Assembly: GCF_008710135.1 (NCBI RefSeq)
Contig: NZ_VYKK01000005.1
Location: 394,745-458,744 of the forward strand
Length of the DNA: 64,000 nucleotides
From: Paenibacillus spiritus
Lineage (GTDB): Bacteria > Bacillota > Bacilli > Paenibacillales > Paenibacillaceae
Reading direction: 5' to 3'
Every line of letters starts with the position of its first letter. Position 1 is the stretch's first letter. The notes under the pieces were generated by a model that was not told the origin of the DNA, searched no databases, and was given only the letters and a program-made list of their open reading frames with translations. The translations under genes were made by a program, and so were the position numbers. Positions 51,959-60,412 of the stretch are shown here, in pieces.

Positions 51959-52796
51959 AACGTTCTCTCCAGCCGCGGCGCCGGGCAGTGCCCGGTCGCT
52001 GAACCTGTCGGCTTACTTCGATTTTATCCGGATCCGGTTCCTGACAATGCTGGCCTATCGGGTAAACTACTACACCGGCATTCTGATCTATTCCCTCAAT
52101 ATCGGCGTCAATTACTTCACTTGGATGGCGATCTACGGAGAGGGCCAATCGCTCGGCGGCTTCAGCGCTGCCCAGATGTCCACGTATATCGCGGTCTCCT
52201 GGATGGCCCGGGCATTCTATTTCAATAATCTAGACCGGGAAATATCGGCGGACATCCGGGATGGCAGCATCGCCATTCAATTCATCCGCCCCTATAATTA
52301 TGTGCTGGTGAAAATGATGCAGGGACTGGGCGAGGGCGCCTTCCGCTTCCTGCTCTTTATGATTCCCGGCATGGGCATTGTCATGCTGCTGTTCCCGGTG
52401 ACCCTGCCGACCGATCCGGCCGCCTGGGCGGGATTTCTGGTCATGCTCTTCTTCAGCTTCCTGATCAACTCCCAGCTTAACGTGATCACCGGCCTGCTGG
52501 CCTTCTTCGTGGAGAACAATGAAGGGTTGATGCGGATGAAGCGGGTGGTGGTCGATCTGTTCTCCGGCCTCATTATTCCGATCAGCCTGTTCCCGGGCTG
52601 GCTGTCGCCGGTTCTGAAGTGGCTGCCGTTTCAGGCCATTACGTTTCTGCCGGGTTCGGTCTTCACAGGCAGAGTGAAGGGCGTGGGCATCTGGAACGTC
52701 TTGGGCATCCAGGCGCTGTGGTTCGTTCTTCTGCTGCTGCCCATGATCGCGCTCTACAAGGCTTCGCGCCGGCGGCTGTTCGTGCAGGGAGGGTGA
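51951..52796 (+). CDS. ABC-2-type permease (DUF990-like), first subunit
   Basis: 281 residues from ATG 51951, inside the end of the ATPase gene. Six hydrophobic segments; FYFNNLDREISADIRDGSIAIQFIRPYNYVL is the characteristic N-terminal loop of this permease type. Works with the next subunit. Substrate not evident. Confidence 0.88.
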   Translation: MARTFSPAAAPGSARSLNLSAYFDFIRIRFLTMLAYRVNYYTGILIYSLNIGVNYFTWMAIYGEGQSLGGFSAAQMSTYIAVSWMARAFYFNNLDREISADIRDGSIAIQFIRPYNYVLVKMMQGLGEGAFRFLLFMIPGMGIVMLLFPVTLPTDPAAWAGFLVMLFFSFLINSQLNVITGLLAFFVENNEGLMRMKRVVVDLFSGLIIPISLFPGWLSPVLKWLPFQAITFLPGSVFTGRVKGVGIWNVLGIQALWFVLLLLPMIALYKASRRRLFVQGG

Positions 52797-52802
52797 CCAC
52801 GA

Positions 52803-53588
52803 ATGTACTATATCGGACTTATGAGCGAATATATCAAGAACTATATGAAGACCCGGATGACCTACCGCGCCGACTTCTGGGTGGAGGTGTTGTCCGATCT
52901 GCTCTTCCAGGTGACGAATCTGATCTTTATCTTCGTCGTCTTCATGCATACGGATAGTCTGGCAGGCTGGAGCAGGGGAGAAGTCATCTTTGTCTACGGA
53001 TTCTTCATGGTGCCTTACGGAGTATTTAACTGCTTCGTGAATATGTGGAACTTCAGCGAACGCTATATCGTCAAGGGAGAAATGGATCGGATTCTGACGC
53101 GCCCTGCGCACAATTTGTTCCAGATCTTCCTGGAGAATGTGGACCCGCCTTCGCTTTTTGGTTCTTTAATCGGGTTAATTATTATGGCGGTCAGCGGGGC
53201 GCAGCTGGGGCTTCCGCTGGAGTGGTGGACCCTGCCGGCGCTGCTGGTGCTGACTCTCAGCGCCGTGGCAATCTATACCGGTATCTATACCGCGCTAACG
53301 TCGCTCTCCTTCTACTCGGATGCACCGACCGGAATCATCCCGCTGATGTACAACATTCAGGGCTACGGCCGCTATCCGGTAACCATTTATAACCGGGCCA
53401 TTCAGGTGCTGCTTACTTGGATTCTTCCCTTTGCGTTTGTTGGGGTATATCCGGCCTCGCTGTTCCTTCACCGGGACGGCATGCAACGCATGGCCCTGCT
53501 GACGCCTGTCATGGGAGCAATTTTTCTGGGGATCGGTCTGATTGCCTGGAACAGCGGCGTTAAACGCTACAAGGGAGCGGGGTCCTGA
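52803..53588 (+). CDS. ABC-2-type permease (DUF990-like), second subunit
   Basis: 261 residues, starting 6 nt after the previous gene. About six helices, with FVNMWNFSERYIVKGEMDRILTRPAHNLFQI matching the loop seen in the partner. Last gene of the exporter operon. Confidence 0.88.
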   Translation: MYYIGLMSEYIKNYMKTRMTYRADFWVEVLSDLLFQVTNLIFIFVVFMHTDSLAGWSRGEVIFVYGFFMVPYGVFNCFVNMWNFSERYIVKGEMDRILTRPAHNLFQIFLENVDPPSLFGSLIGLIIMAVSGAQLGLPLEWWTLPALLVLTLSAVAIYTGIYTALTSLSFYSDAPTGIIPLMYNIQGYGRYPVTIYNRAIQVLLTWILPFAFVGVYPASLFLHRDGMQRMALLTPVMGAIFLGIGLIAWNSGVKRYKGAGS

Positions 53589-53721
53589 CCGGGAATGATC
53601 ATTTGTTAACAGGGTTAATTAAACATATTCATACCATTAACTAAAAGAGGAACCCTTCGTCCCGTTTGGACCCGGCCTGCCTGAGGTATGATAAGCGCAA
53701 ATCCGAAGGAGGCGCAGCAGA

Positions 53722-54267
53722 ATGAGAAGAGAGCAGATTCACGTCCCGTACGGCTATGAACCGCCAGCCGAGAAACGCAAGGGAACGCTTGTGTATTATG
53801 ACTCTTTTGAAGACGCAGAGGATGCCGGGCTGGAGAAAGCCGCCGAAGAGGCGAAGCGCCGGAATTTTTCCCGGCTTGTCCTTTATCCGCTGCATGAAGA
53901 GACGGTCAGAAGAATGTCCAAGGCTCCGGTGAGTTCGTTCTACCGGCGGGAGGACCGGCTGCATGATTGGAAGCGTTCGTCCGGCCGCTCCTGGATCGCC
54001 GTGGAGGGGTGGGAAGGCAAGCGGAAGAAATATACTCCGGTCGAAGCCGCACTCCGGCACCTGGAGGAACGGTACGAGACCCCGCTGTTCCTTTACCTGA
54101 GTCCTGAGAATGCCAATGCCTTTGCTTCCTATTCCACCTTCGAGGAGTGGATCAAGCGCATCCGGCTGATTCTCTCGGAAGCGCCGCAGCAGGTCCACCC
54201 CCGGCTGCTGAAGTCTGCCGGCAGATGGTCGGTGGCCGGAGACGAAATTCAGAAAGAGCCGCACTAG
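53722..54267 (+). CDS. Hypothetical soluble protein (181 aa)
   Basis: ATG 53722 with CGAAGGAGGCGC upstream. No signal peptide or membrane segment. Rich in Arg, Glu and Tyr. The start of the chain (GTLVYYDSFEDAEDAGLEKAAEEAKRRNFSRLVLYPLHEETVRRMSK) suggests an alpha/beta fold. I do not recognise the family. A GC-rich inverted repeat follows. Confidence 0.72.
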   Translation: MRREQIHVPYGYEPPAEKRKGTLVYYDSFEDAEDAGLEKAAEEAKRRNFSRLVLYPLHEETVRRMSKAPVSSFYRREDRLHDWKRSSGRSWIAVEGWEGKRKKYTPVEAALRHLEERYETPLFLYLSPENANAFASYSTFEEWIKRIRLILSEAPQQVHPRLLKSAGRWSVAGDEIQKEPH

Positions 54268-54274
54268 AAGCGGC

Positions 54275-54314
54275 CGCCGTCCGCCTGTTCAGAGAAGAGA
54301 ACGGGCGGACGGCG
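54275..54314 (+). repeat. Inverted repeat, possible terminator
   Basis: CGCCGTCCGCC..GTTC pairs with GAAC..GGCGGACGGCG around AGAGAAGA; followed by ATATACTTATTT rather than a clean T-run. Confidence 0.55.
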
Positions 54315-54353
54315 ATATACTTATTTGCCCCATAACTTAGGAGGAATCAGAGA

Positions 54354-55823
54354 GTGAGCAACCATACAGCAACCCCTGTACTAGACAAGGAAAGGCCGAA
54401 GTACAAGACGATACCCATCCTGACCGCACTGCTTCTCAGCGGCTTCATCGGCATGTTCAGTGAGACGGCGCTCAACGTAGCGCTTAGCCAGCTGATGGAA
54501 CTATTGAATATCTCGACAGCGACGGTTCAATGGCTGACCACCGCTTATCTGCTGACCTTGGGGATTCTGGTGCCTATTTCCGGACTTCTGCTTCAGCGCT
54601 TTACCACCAGACAGCTCTTCGTGGCGGCCGTCTGCGCTTCGATTACCGGCACCTTCCTGGCTGCAATCGCCCCGAACTTCAGCTTCCTCCTGACGGCCCG
54701 CGTCGTTCAGGCCGTAGGCACGGCGCTGCTGCTGCCGCTGATGTTCAATACCATTCTTGTCATCATTCCTGCCCATAAAAGAGGGGCCGCCATGGGGATG
54801 ATCGGACTGGTCATTATGGTCGCTCCGGCTGTCGGACCGACCATTGCCGGTCTGCTGATCGAGAATCTGAGCTGGCACTGGATCTTCTGGCTGTCGCTGC
54901 CGGTTCTGTTCATCTCGCTGATCTTCGGCATTCTCTTCATGCAGAACGTCAACGAAGTCTCGAAGCCCCCGATTGATGTCTTGTCGATTCTGCTGTCCTC
55001 GCTGGGCTTCGGCGGCGTCGTATACGGATTCAGCAGCGCCGGTGAAGCCGACGGCTGGGACAGTCCCAAGGTTGTCATCGCCCTGATAATCGGAGCCGTA
55101 GCGCTCGCTCTCTTCACCTGGCGCCAGCTGACGCAGGAGAAGCCCATGATGAATCTCCGGGCCTTCCGGTATCCGATGTTCACCATCGCCGTTGTAATGG
55201 TGCTGATCTGCATGATGATTATTCTGTCCTCCATGCTCATTCTGCCGCTCTATCTGCAGAAGGGGCTGGGCAAGACCGCCTTCGAGGCCGGTCTGCTGCT
55301 GCTTCCCGGCGGCTTGATCAACGGCTTGATCTCGCCGGTCATGGGCCGGCTGTTCGACCGCTTCGGTCCGAAATGGCTTGTGATGCCCGGACTTGTGGTA
55401 GCCGGAGCCGCGCTGTGGTTCTTCTCCGACATCTCTGCCGCTTCCACGGCTGCGTTCATCATTTCGCTGCACAGCACGCTGATGATCGGCATTTCCATGG
55501 TGTTCATGCCGGCGCAGACGAACGGAATCAATCAGCTCCCGCTGGAGCTGTATCCGGACGGCACAGCCATCATGAACACGCTGCAGCAGGTGGCCGGAGC
55601 CATCGGCACCGCCCTGGCGGTAAGCATTATGACGGCCGGAAGCAAGAGCTACTTGAGCGGATCGGCCAACCCGGCCGATCTGATGGAGATTCTAGCCGGC
55701 TTCACGCAGGGTGTGCAGCGGGTGTTTATATTCGGATTGATTGTGGCGGCAGCCGGGCTTGTCCTGTCGTTCTTTATCAAGCGTGTGAAGATCAAGCATG
55801 AGATGCCAAAAGCCGGCCACTAA
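54354..55823 (+). CDS. MFS multidrug transporter, DHA2 (EmrB/QacA) family
   Basis: 489 residues from GTG 54354 (AGGAGGAATC upstream), about 14 helices. Signature features: LNISTATVQWLTTAYLLTLGILVPISGLLLQRF in the first two helices and the antiporter motif region APAVGPTIAGLLIENLSWHWIFW. Such proteins export drugs or lipophilic compounds by proton antiport. No regulator is adjacent. Confidence 0.92.
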   Translation: MSNHTATPVLDKERPKYKTIPILTALLLSGFIGMFSETALNVALSQLMELLNISTATVQWLTTAYLLTLGILVPISGLLLQRFTTRQLFVAAVCASITGTFLAAIAPNFSFLLTARVVQAVGTALLLPLMFNTILVIIPAHKRGAAMGMIGLVIMVAPAVGPTIAGLLIENLSWHWIFWLSLPVLFISLIFGILFMQNVNEVSKPPIDVLSILLSSLGFGGVVYGFSSAGEADGWDSPKVVIALIIGAVALALFTWRQLTQEKPMMNLRAFRYPMFTIAVVMVLICMMIILSSMLILPLYLQKGLGKTAFEAGLLLLPGGLINGLISPVMGRLFDRFGPKWLVMPGLVVAGAALWFFSDISAASTAAFIISLHSTLMIGISMVFMPAQTNGINQLPLELYPDGTAIMNTLQQVAGAIGTALAVSIMTAGSKSYLSGSANPADLMEILAGFTQGVQRVFIFGLIVAAAGLVLSFFIKRVKIKHEMPKAGH

Positions 55824-55856
55824 ACGATCCGCTAGGGAAAGGGAGGGCCCCGAAGA

Positions 55857-56663
55857 ATGCTGACGCAAGCCAAGAGGATGAAGAGGACTGAAGGAATAGC
55901 AGGGCAGAAAGGGAGGGGAGCGGCAAGTACCGCCCAAGCTCTCCGGCTGGCAGCGGCCGTTCTGGCGCTCTTTCTGTTGACAGCCGCAATGGTGACAGCC
56001 GAAGCATCCGCTGCCAAGGCTGCGGCGTCAACATCGGCGGCGAAGCAGTATCCTTTTCCCAAAGGCTTCGTCTATCTGGATGAGGTCCTTCCCAAAGCCC
56101 AGTTCGAAATCCGCTATTATAGCGATTACAACTTCGTCGGCGCCCGGATTGACGGCTACAAAGCGCCCTATGCGATTGTGACCGAGGAAGCCGCGGCGGC
56201 TCTGAAGAAAGTGAACGACAGCTTGGCTGCCAATGGGTACACGCTGAGGATCTACGATGCTTACCGGCCCACGGCGGCCGTGGCCCATTTCATCCGCTGG
56301 TCGAAGACTCCGGGAGATACGCGGATGAAGGCCGATTTCTATCCGGCGCTCAACAAGAAGAATCTCTTCAAGCTTGGCTTCATCTCCTCCCGCTCGGGTC
56401 ACTCGCGCGGCAGTACCGTGGACCTGACGCTGGCGAGCCTCAAGACGGGCAAGGCCGCAGACATGGGCTCTCCTTATGATTTCTTCGGGGAAATCTCCTA
56501 TTACAATACAACCAAGGTCAGCGCAGCCCAGCATGCGAACCGCAAGCTGCTGAGAGATGAGATGATCCGGGGCGGGTTCGAGCCGTACCGCAAAGAATGG
56601 TGGCATTTCACCCTGAAGAACGAACCGTATCCAAGCACTTATTTTAACTTTGAAGTGAAATGA
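55857..56663 (+). CDS. Secreted D-Ala-D-Ala dipeptidase, VanX/DdpX-like (M15D)
   Basis: 268 residues from ATG 55857 (GGGAGGGCC). A basic N-terminus precedes a hydrophobic segment (LAAAVLALFLLTAAMVTA), so it is exported or anchored. M15D residues are present: YDAYRPTAAV (Arg), SGHSRGSTVDLT (zinc His and Asp) and EWWHF (catalytic Glu and zinc His). These hydrolyse D-Ala-D-Ala. VanX of resistance operons is cytoplasmic; the export signal and lack of vanHA here suggest cell-wall recycling rather than glycopeptide resistance. Confidence 0.9.
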   Translation: MLTQAKRMKRTEGIAGQKGRGAASTAQALRLAAAVLALFLLTAAMVTAEASAAKAAASTSAAKQYPFPKGFVYLDEVLPKAQFEIRYYSDYNFVGARIDGYKAPYAIVTEEAAAALKKVNDSLAANGYTLRIYDAYRPTAAVAHFIRWSKTPGDTRMKADFYPALNKKNLFKLGFISSRSGHSRGSTVDLTLASLKTGKAADMGSPYDFFGEISYYNTTKVSAAQHANRKLLRDEMIRGGFEPYRKEWWHFTLKNEPYPSTYFNFEVK

Positions 56664-56667
56664 CAGA

Positions 56668-56706
56668 CAGGGCTGCCCGCTCATCGCCGATGAGCAGGCA
56701 GCCCTT
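56668..56706. terminator. Hairpin between convergent genes
   Basis: GGGCTGCC-GCTCAT pairs with ATGAGC-GGCAGCCC around CGCCG. Probably serves both neighbours although T-runs are short. Confidence 0.6.
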
Positions 56707-56726
56707 CTGAATTTCCGGGGGAGGGA

Positions 56727-56933
56727 TCAGAAACCTCTGTACTGAGGTTCTTCCTGTTCAATCTTCTGTACCCGGCTCTCTACCTGCTGCACAATCTGCT
56801 GGGTCTGTGCGGCGGCTGAGGTGAACATTTGCTTGGCATCTTCATTCTGCGTCTCCAGCGCGAACTGTTCCAGGCTGGCCTGGGCGCTCTTCAGCGAGGC
56901 AACGCAAGTCTTCACTTGGGAAGCGACTGTCAT
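56727..56933 (-). CDS. DUF1657 protein (spore-associated)
   Basis: 68 residues from ATG 56933 (AAGGAGGACCCGCG). Sequence SQVKTCVASLKSAQASLEQFALETQNEDAKQMFTSAAAQTQQIVQQVESRV is the DUF1657 helical pair. Homologues occur in spoVA-type operons of spore formers. A sigma-G/F-like promoter lies upstream. Divergent from the DUF421 gene, whose C-terminal end has the same helical pattern. Confidence 0.88.
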   Translation of the reverse strand: MTVASQVKTCVASLKSAQASLEQFALETQNEDAKQMFTSAAAQTQQIVQQVESRVQKIEQEEPQYRGF

Positions 56934-56980
56934 CGCGGGTCCTCCTTTTTGGCCGATGGGGTGTGGATTGCTGCGACGGT

Positions 56981-57010
56981 TAGTATGGAGTCCGGGCAGA
57001 CCTTTTATCC
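56981..57010 (-). promoter_or_regulatory. Sigma-G/F-like promoter of the DUF1657 gene
   Basis: On the minus strand GGATA (57010-57006), 17 nt, CATACTAA (56988-56981). The -10 matches the forespore consensus; the -35 has one mismatch. Confidence 0.5.
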
Positions 57011-57118
57011 CCGGCAGACTATACCACAATAAGGAATAGGCTTCGGCGGATGGAGAAGCCTCTCTGTGAGCCATCCTGTAGAATGGCGTGAATTTATTCG
57101 GACAGGAGGTATGCGGAC

Positions 57119-57979
57119 ATGATGGAATCTTTGGAAGTGATCGTGCGGACGCTCTTCGCTATTGTGGTGCTCTTCCTGCTGACCAAGCTGCTCGGCAAGC
57201 GGCAGGTGTCACAGCTGTCGTTCTTTGAATATATTACGGGGATCACCATCGGGGATTTGGCTGCGACGATCTCGCTGGATACGGACAAAACCTGGCATCT
57301 CGGGCTGATTGCTCTCCTCGTGTGGGTAGCCGTTTCGTATCTCATTGAGTTTATCCAGTTGAAGAGCAAGAAGGCGCGAGATTTCATTGATTTCCGCTCC
57401 ACCGTGCTGATCCGCAACGGCAAGATTCTGGAAGAGAACCTGAAGAAGGAGCGCATCAGCTCGGATGAACTGCTGGAGGAGCTGCGAAAGAAGGATGTGT
57501 TCAAGGTGGCGGATGTGGAATTCGCCATTCTGGAGTCCGATGGAGCCATCAATGTGCTGCTGACCCGCGAGAATCAGCCGTTGACCGCGAAGCATCTCGG
57601 GATCAAGGTAGCGCCGGAGCGGGAGACCCAGGCGGTCATAATGGACGGCCAAATGCTGTCCCAGCCGCTCGATGCGGTCGGCCTGACTCCGAAGGGGCTG
57701 AACGACAAGCTGGAGAAGCTGGGCGTGCGGATGGAGGAGGTCTACCTGGGACAGATTGATTCCTATGGAGAGCTTACGGTCGATCTGTATGCGGACGGGG
57801 TGCAGACGCCGAAGGCGCAGGACAAGCCCCAGCTCTATGCGCTGCTCAAAAAATGCGAGGCCGACCTGGAACTGTTCAGCCTCTCGACCAAGGATACCGC
57901 CGCCAAACAGCTGTACGGCGGCTGCTCCGAACAGCTTCAGCGGCTGCTGGCCGACTTGAAGCCGTATATTCAGAACTGA
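57119..57979 (+). CDS. DUF421 membrane protein with DUF1657-like tail (2Duf-like)
   Basis: 286 residues from ATG 57119 (AGGAGGTATGCGG). Two or three N-terminal helices (VIVRTLFAIVVLFLLTKLLGKRQVSQLSFFEYITGITIGDLAA), then the DUF421 soluble region (STVLIRNGKILEENLKKERISSDELLEELRKK), then a second soluble repeat. The last ~50 residues (LLKKCEADLELFSLSTKDTAAKQLYGGCSEQLQRLL) line up with the adjacent DUF1657 protein. DUF421+DUF1657 is the architecture of 2Duf, a spore inner-membrane protein linked to heat resistance in Bacillus. Confidence 0.87.
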   Translation: MMESLEVIVRTLFAIVVLFLLTKLLGKRQVSQLSFFEYITGITIGDLAATISLDTDKTWHLGLIALLVWVAVSYLIEFIQLKSKKARDFIDFRSTVLIRNGKILEENLKKERISSDELLEELRKKDVFKVADVEFAILESDGAINVLLTRENQPLTAKHLGIKVAPERETQAVIMDGQMLSQPLDAVGLTPKGLNDKLEKLGVRMEEVYLGQIDSYGELTVDLYADGVQTPKAQDKPQLYALLKKCEADLELFSLSTKDTAAKQLYGGCSEQLQRLLADLKPYIQN

Positions 57980-58046
57980 GCGCCCGGCAAGTGTGCCAAG
58001 CATGTGTTATAGTAAATAACAAATGCCGGGAGAGGAAGATCAGAGC

Positions 58047-59231
58047 TTGACGAACCAACTGTATGACTCATCGCCGTACCTGCGGGAATGGCGCAGCACC
58101 ATAGAGTGGAAACGGCCCGCCGGGGGCGGCGGATGGGAGGCCGGACTGGCCGAGACGGCCTTCTATCCGCACGGAGGAGGACAGCCCTGCGATCGGGGTG
58201 AGATCGCAGGTATTCGGGTGACGGATGTAACCCGGGACGGCGAAGCGGTGATTCATCGCCTGGAGTCCGAGCCTCCGGAAGGAGAGGTGCTCTGCCGGAT
58301 CGACTGGGAACGCCGATTCGACCATATGCAGCACCACAGCGGGCAGCACCTGCTTTCCGCCGTCTGTCTGGAGGAAGCGGGCGCGCAGACGCTAAGCTTT
58401 CATCTGGGAACGGAATACGCCACCATCGATATTGAACGGAGCGAGCTCTCTCCGGACGAGATGGCCGGGCTGGAACGCGAAGCGAACCGGCTCGTTATCC
58501 GCAATGTTCCCATTCACTCTTATTGGGTGACGCCGGAAGAAGCTGCGGAACTGCCGCTGGTGAAGCCGCCGTCCGTAACCGGCAATGTCCGGATCGTCGA
58601 GATGGAGGGCGTGGAATACAACGCCTGCGGCGGAACCCATGTCGCCCGTACGGGCGAGATCGGCCCGGTCAAGCTGCTTCGGTCCGAGAAGCACAAAGGG
58701 CATGTGCGCCTCTACTTCAAATGCGGCTTCCGGGCGCTGGAGGATTACGCCGAGAGCGCGGGAGTATTAACTGCGCTCTCGGTGAAACTGGGCGCGCCCC
58801 GGCTTGAGCTTATGCAGCGGGTGGAGAAGCTGGAGCAGGAGCAGCGCGGGCTGCTGGCGGAGCTGCAGCGCCTCCGGACCGAGAGCGACGGCTTCCTGGT
58901 CCGGGAGCTGCTCAACGCAAGGCAGGGCGGCTTCATCGCTCACCGCGTCGGCAGCCGGACGCTCAAGGAGCTGCAGGCGCTCGCCGTCCGGATCGCCGAA
59001 GAAGGCGGGACCCCGGCTCTGCTGCTGGACGAGGACGCCGGCAAGGTCGTACTCGCAAGCGGCGGAGAGCCTCCTTGCGGAGCCTGGTTCAAGGCGGCGC
59101 TTCCCGGAACGGGAGGCAAGGGCGGAGGCGGAGAGAAGCTGGCTCAAGCGGCTTTTGCTTCCTCTGACGAAGCGGAACGCTTTTTTCGGGACATAATCGA
59201 TAAATTAACCGCTCACTTCGACAGCATGTGA
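58047..59231 (+). CDS. Alanyl-tRNA editing protein, AlaX-L type
   Basis: 394 residues from TTG 58047 (GAGGAAG upstream); an ATG at 58023 lacks a ribosome site. Residues 1-230 match the editing half of AlaRS: HHSGQHLLS (His-x3-His) and CGGTH give the zinc site. A coiled segment (RVEKLEQEQRGLLAELQRLRTES) and a DHHA1 domain with SGGEPPCGAW / GGKGGGG follow, as in long AlaX proteins. It should hydrolyse Ser- or Gly-tRNA-Ala in trans. Confidence 0.92.
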   Translation: MTNQLYDSSPYLREWRSTIEWKRPAGGGGWEAGLAETAFYPHGGGQPCDRGEIAGIRVTDVTRDGEAVIHRLESEPPEGEVLCRIDWERRFDHMQHHSGQHLLSAVCLEEAGAQTLSFHLGTEYATIDIERSELSPDEMAGLEREANRLVIRNVPIHSYWVTPEEAAELPLVKPPSVTGNVRIVEMEGVEYNACGGTHVARTGEIGPVKLLRSEKHKGHVRLYFKCGFRALEDYAESAGVLTALSVKLGAPRLELMQRVEKLEQEQRGLLAELQRLRTESDGFLVRELLNARQGGFIAHRVGSRTLKELQALAVRIAEEGGTPALLLDEDAGKVVLASGGEPPCGAWFKAALPGTGGKGGGGEKLAQAAFASSDEAERFFRDIIDKLTAHFDSM

Positions 59232-59316
59232 TGTTATTAACAGTTTCTTCATGCCGGACAGGAGACAATGTTCTTGACGATGAACACGAATTCTGGAACG
59301 AGAGCGGTGGTTTGGA

Positions 59317-59727
59317 ATGATAGCATGGAAAGAATCGTATGACATTGGAGTAGAGAAGATTGACTGCCAGCACCGGCAATTGCTGCTGAAGCTGAATGAA
59401 TTCTTCGACGCCTGCTCCAATCAGCAGGGCCGGGACAAGATTGAAGAGACGCTTGGTTTTCTGAAGGAATATACGCTGGAACATTTCAGTAATGAAGAAG
59501 AACTAATGGACGAGATTCATTTTCCCGAGCTGGGCGATCACCGGAAAGAGCATGCGGAGTTCGTGAAGACCGTGCTGGAGCTGGAGGAAGCCGTCAAGAC
59601 CAAGGGCGTATCCGTCCTGACGACGATCAAGCTCAACCGGATACTGACCGACTGGCTGCTGACGCATATCAGCAAATGCGACAAGCTGATCGGCGAGTAT
59701 CTCGCCAAGCGGGGCGAGACGGCTTAG
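59317..59727 (+). CDS. Bacteriohemerythrin
   Basis: 136 residues. Iron ligands are all in place: DCQHRQLL, HFSNEEELM, HRKEH and HISKCDKL. It binds O2 at a di-iron centre and may store or sense oxygen. Monocistronic, followed by a terminator. Weak ribosome site (GAGAGCGGTGGTTTGGA). Confidence 0.93.
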   Translation: MIAWKESYDIGVEKIDCQHRQLLLKLNEFFDACSNQQGRDKIEETLGFLKEYTLEHFSNEEELMDEIHFPELGDHRKEHAEFVKTVLELEEAVKTKGVSVLTTIKLNRILTDWLLTHISKCDKLIGEYLAKRGETA

Positions 59728-59756
59728 AAGCTCAAGCGGAGATATCCGAAGAAGAG

Positions 59757-59785
59757 AGGCGCTTCCCGGAAGGGGAGCGCTTTTT
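59757..59785 (+). terminator. Terminator of the hemerythrin gene
   Basis: GGCGCTTCCC pairs with GGGGAGCGC around GGAA, followed by TTTTT. Confidence 0.82.
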
Positions 59786-59887
59786 GGGCGTTCCGGGGGC
59801 TTATGCGGCATTTGACCTCGCACGCATCCAGCGTGTTAAATAGAAGGTGGACTAGACGGGCGAAGCGCCCTTAAGGAGAGAGACAAG

Positions 59888-60400
59888 ATGGAACAAGCAA
59901 TGTTCGCCGGGGGATGCTTCTGGTGCATGGTGACGCCGTTCGAGGAGCTGCCCGGCATCGTTAGCATTGTGTCCGGGTATGCTGGCGGCCACACAGCAAA
60001 TCCGACCTACGAAGAGGTCAAGACCGGAGATACCGGCCACTACGAAGTGGTGCAGATCACCTTCGATCCCGATAGGTTCCCCTATGAGCGGCTTCTGGAA
60101 CTGTACTGGCCGCAGATCGATCCTACGGACGACGGAGGACAGTTCCAGGACCGGGGTTCCCAGTACCGGACGGCGATCTTCTATTACAACGAAACGCAGC
60201 AAGCAGCGGCCCTGGCCTCCAGAGAACAGGTAGCCGCAAGCGGCCGGTTCGAGGGACCGGTCGTCACGGAAATTCTGCCCGCACCGGTATTCTACCCGGC
60301 GGAGGATTATCACCAGGACTATCACAAGAAGAATCCGAAGCATTACAAGGAAGACCGGGCGCAGTCGGGGCGGGATGAATTTATCGCCAAGCACTGGTGA
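59888..60400 (+). CDS. msrA: Peptide methionine-S-sulfoxide reductase A
   Basis: 170 residues from ATG 59888 (AAGGAGAGAGACAAG). Active site GGCFWCM with the catalytic Cys, SGYAGGHTANPTYEEV, GHYEVVQITFDP and DRGSQYRTAIFYY are all present. It reduces methionine S-sulfoxide. No MsrB fusion. The phosphoesterase gene starts 12 nt after its stop. Confidence 0.96.
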   Translation: MEQAMFAGGCFWCMVTPFEELPGIVSIVSGYAGGHTANPTYEEVKTGDTGHYEVVQITFDPDRFPYERLLELYWPQIDPTDDGGQFQDRGSQYRTAIFYYNETQQAAALASREQVAASGRFEGPVVTEILPAPVFYPAEDYHQDYHKKNPKHYKEDRAQSGRDEFIAKHW

Positions 60401-60412
60401 GGAGGCACGACT

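Noticed and set aside
55857..56663. VanX as part of a glycopeptide-resistance cluster
   Set aside because: No vanH, vanA or vanRS genes are nearby and the protein has an export segment, unlike cytoplasmic VanX.
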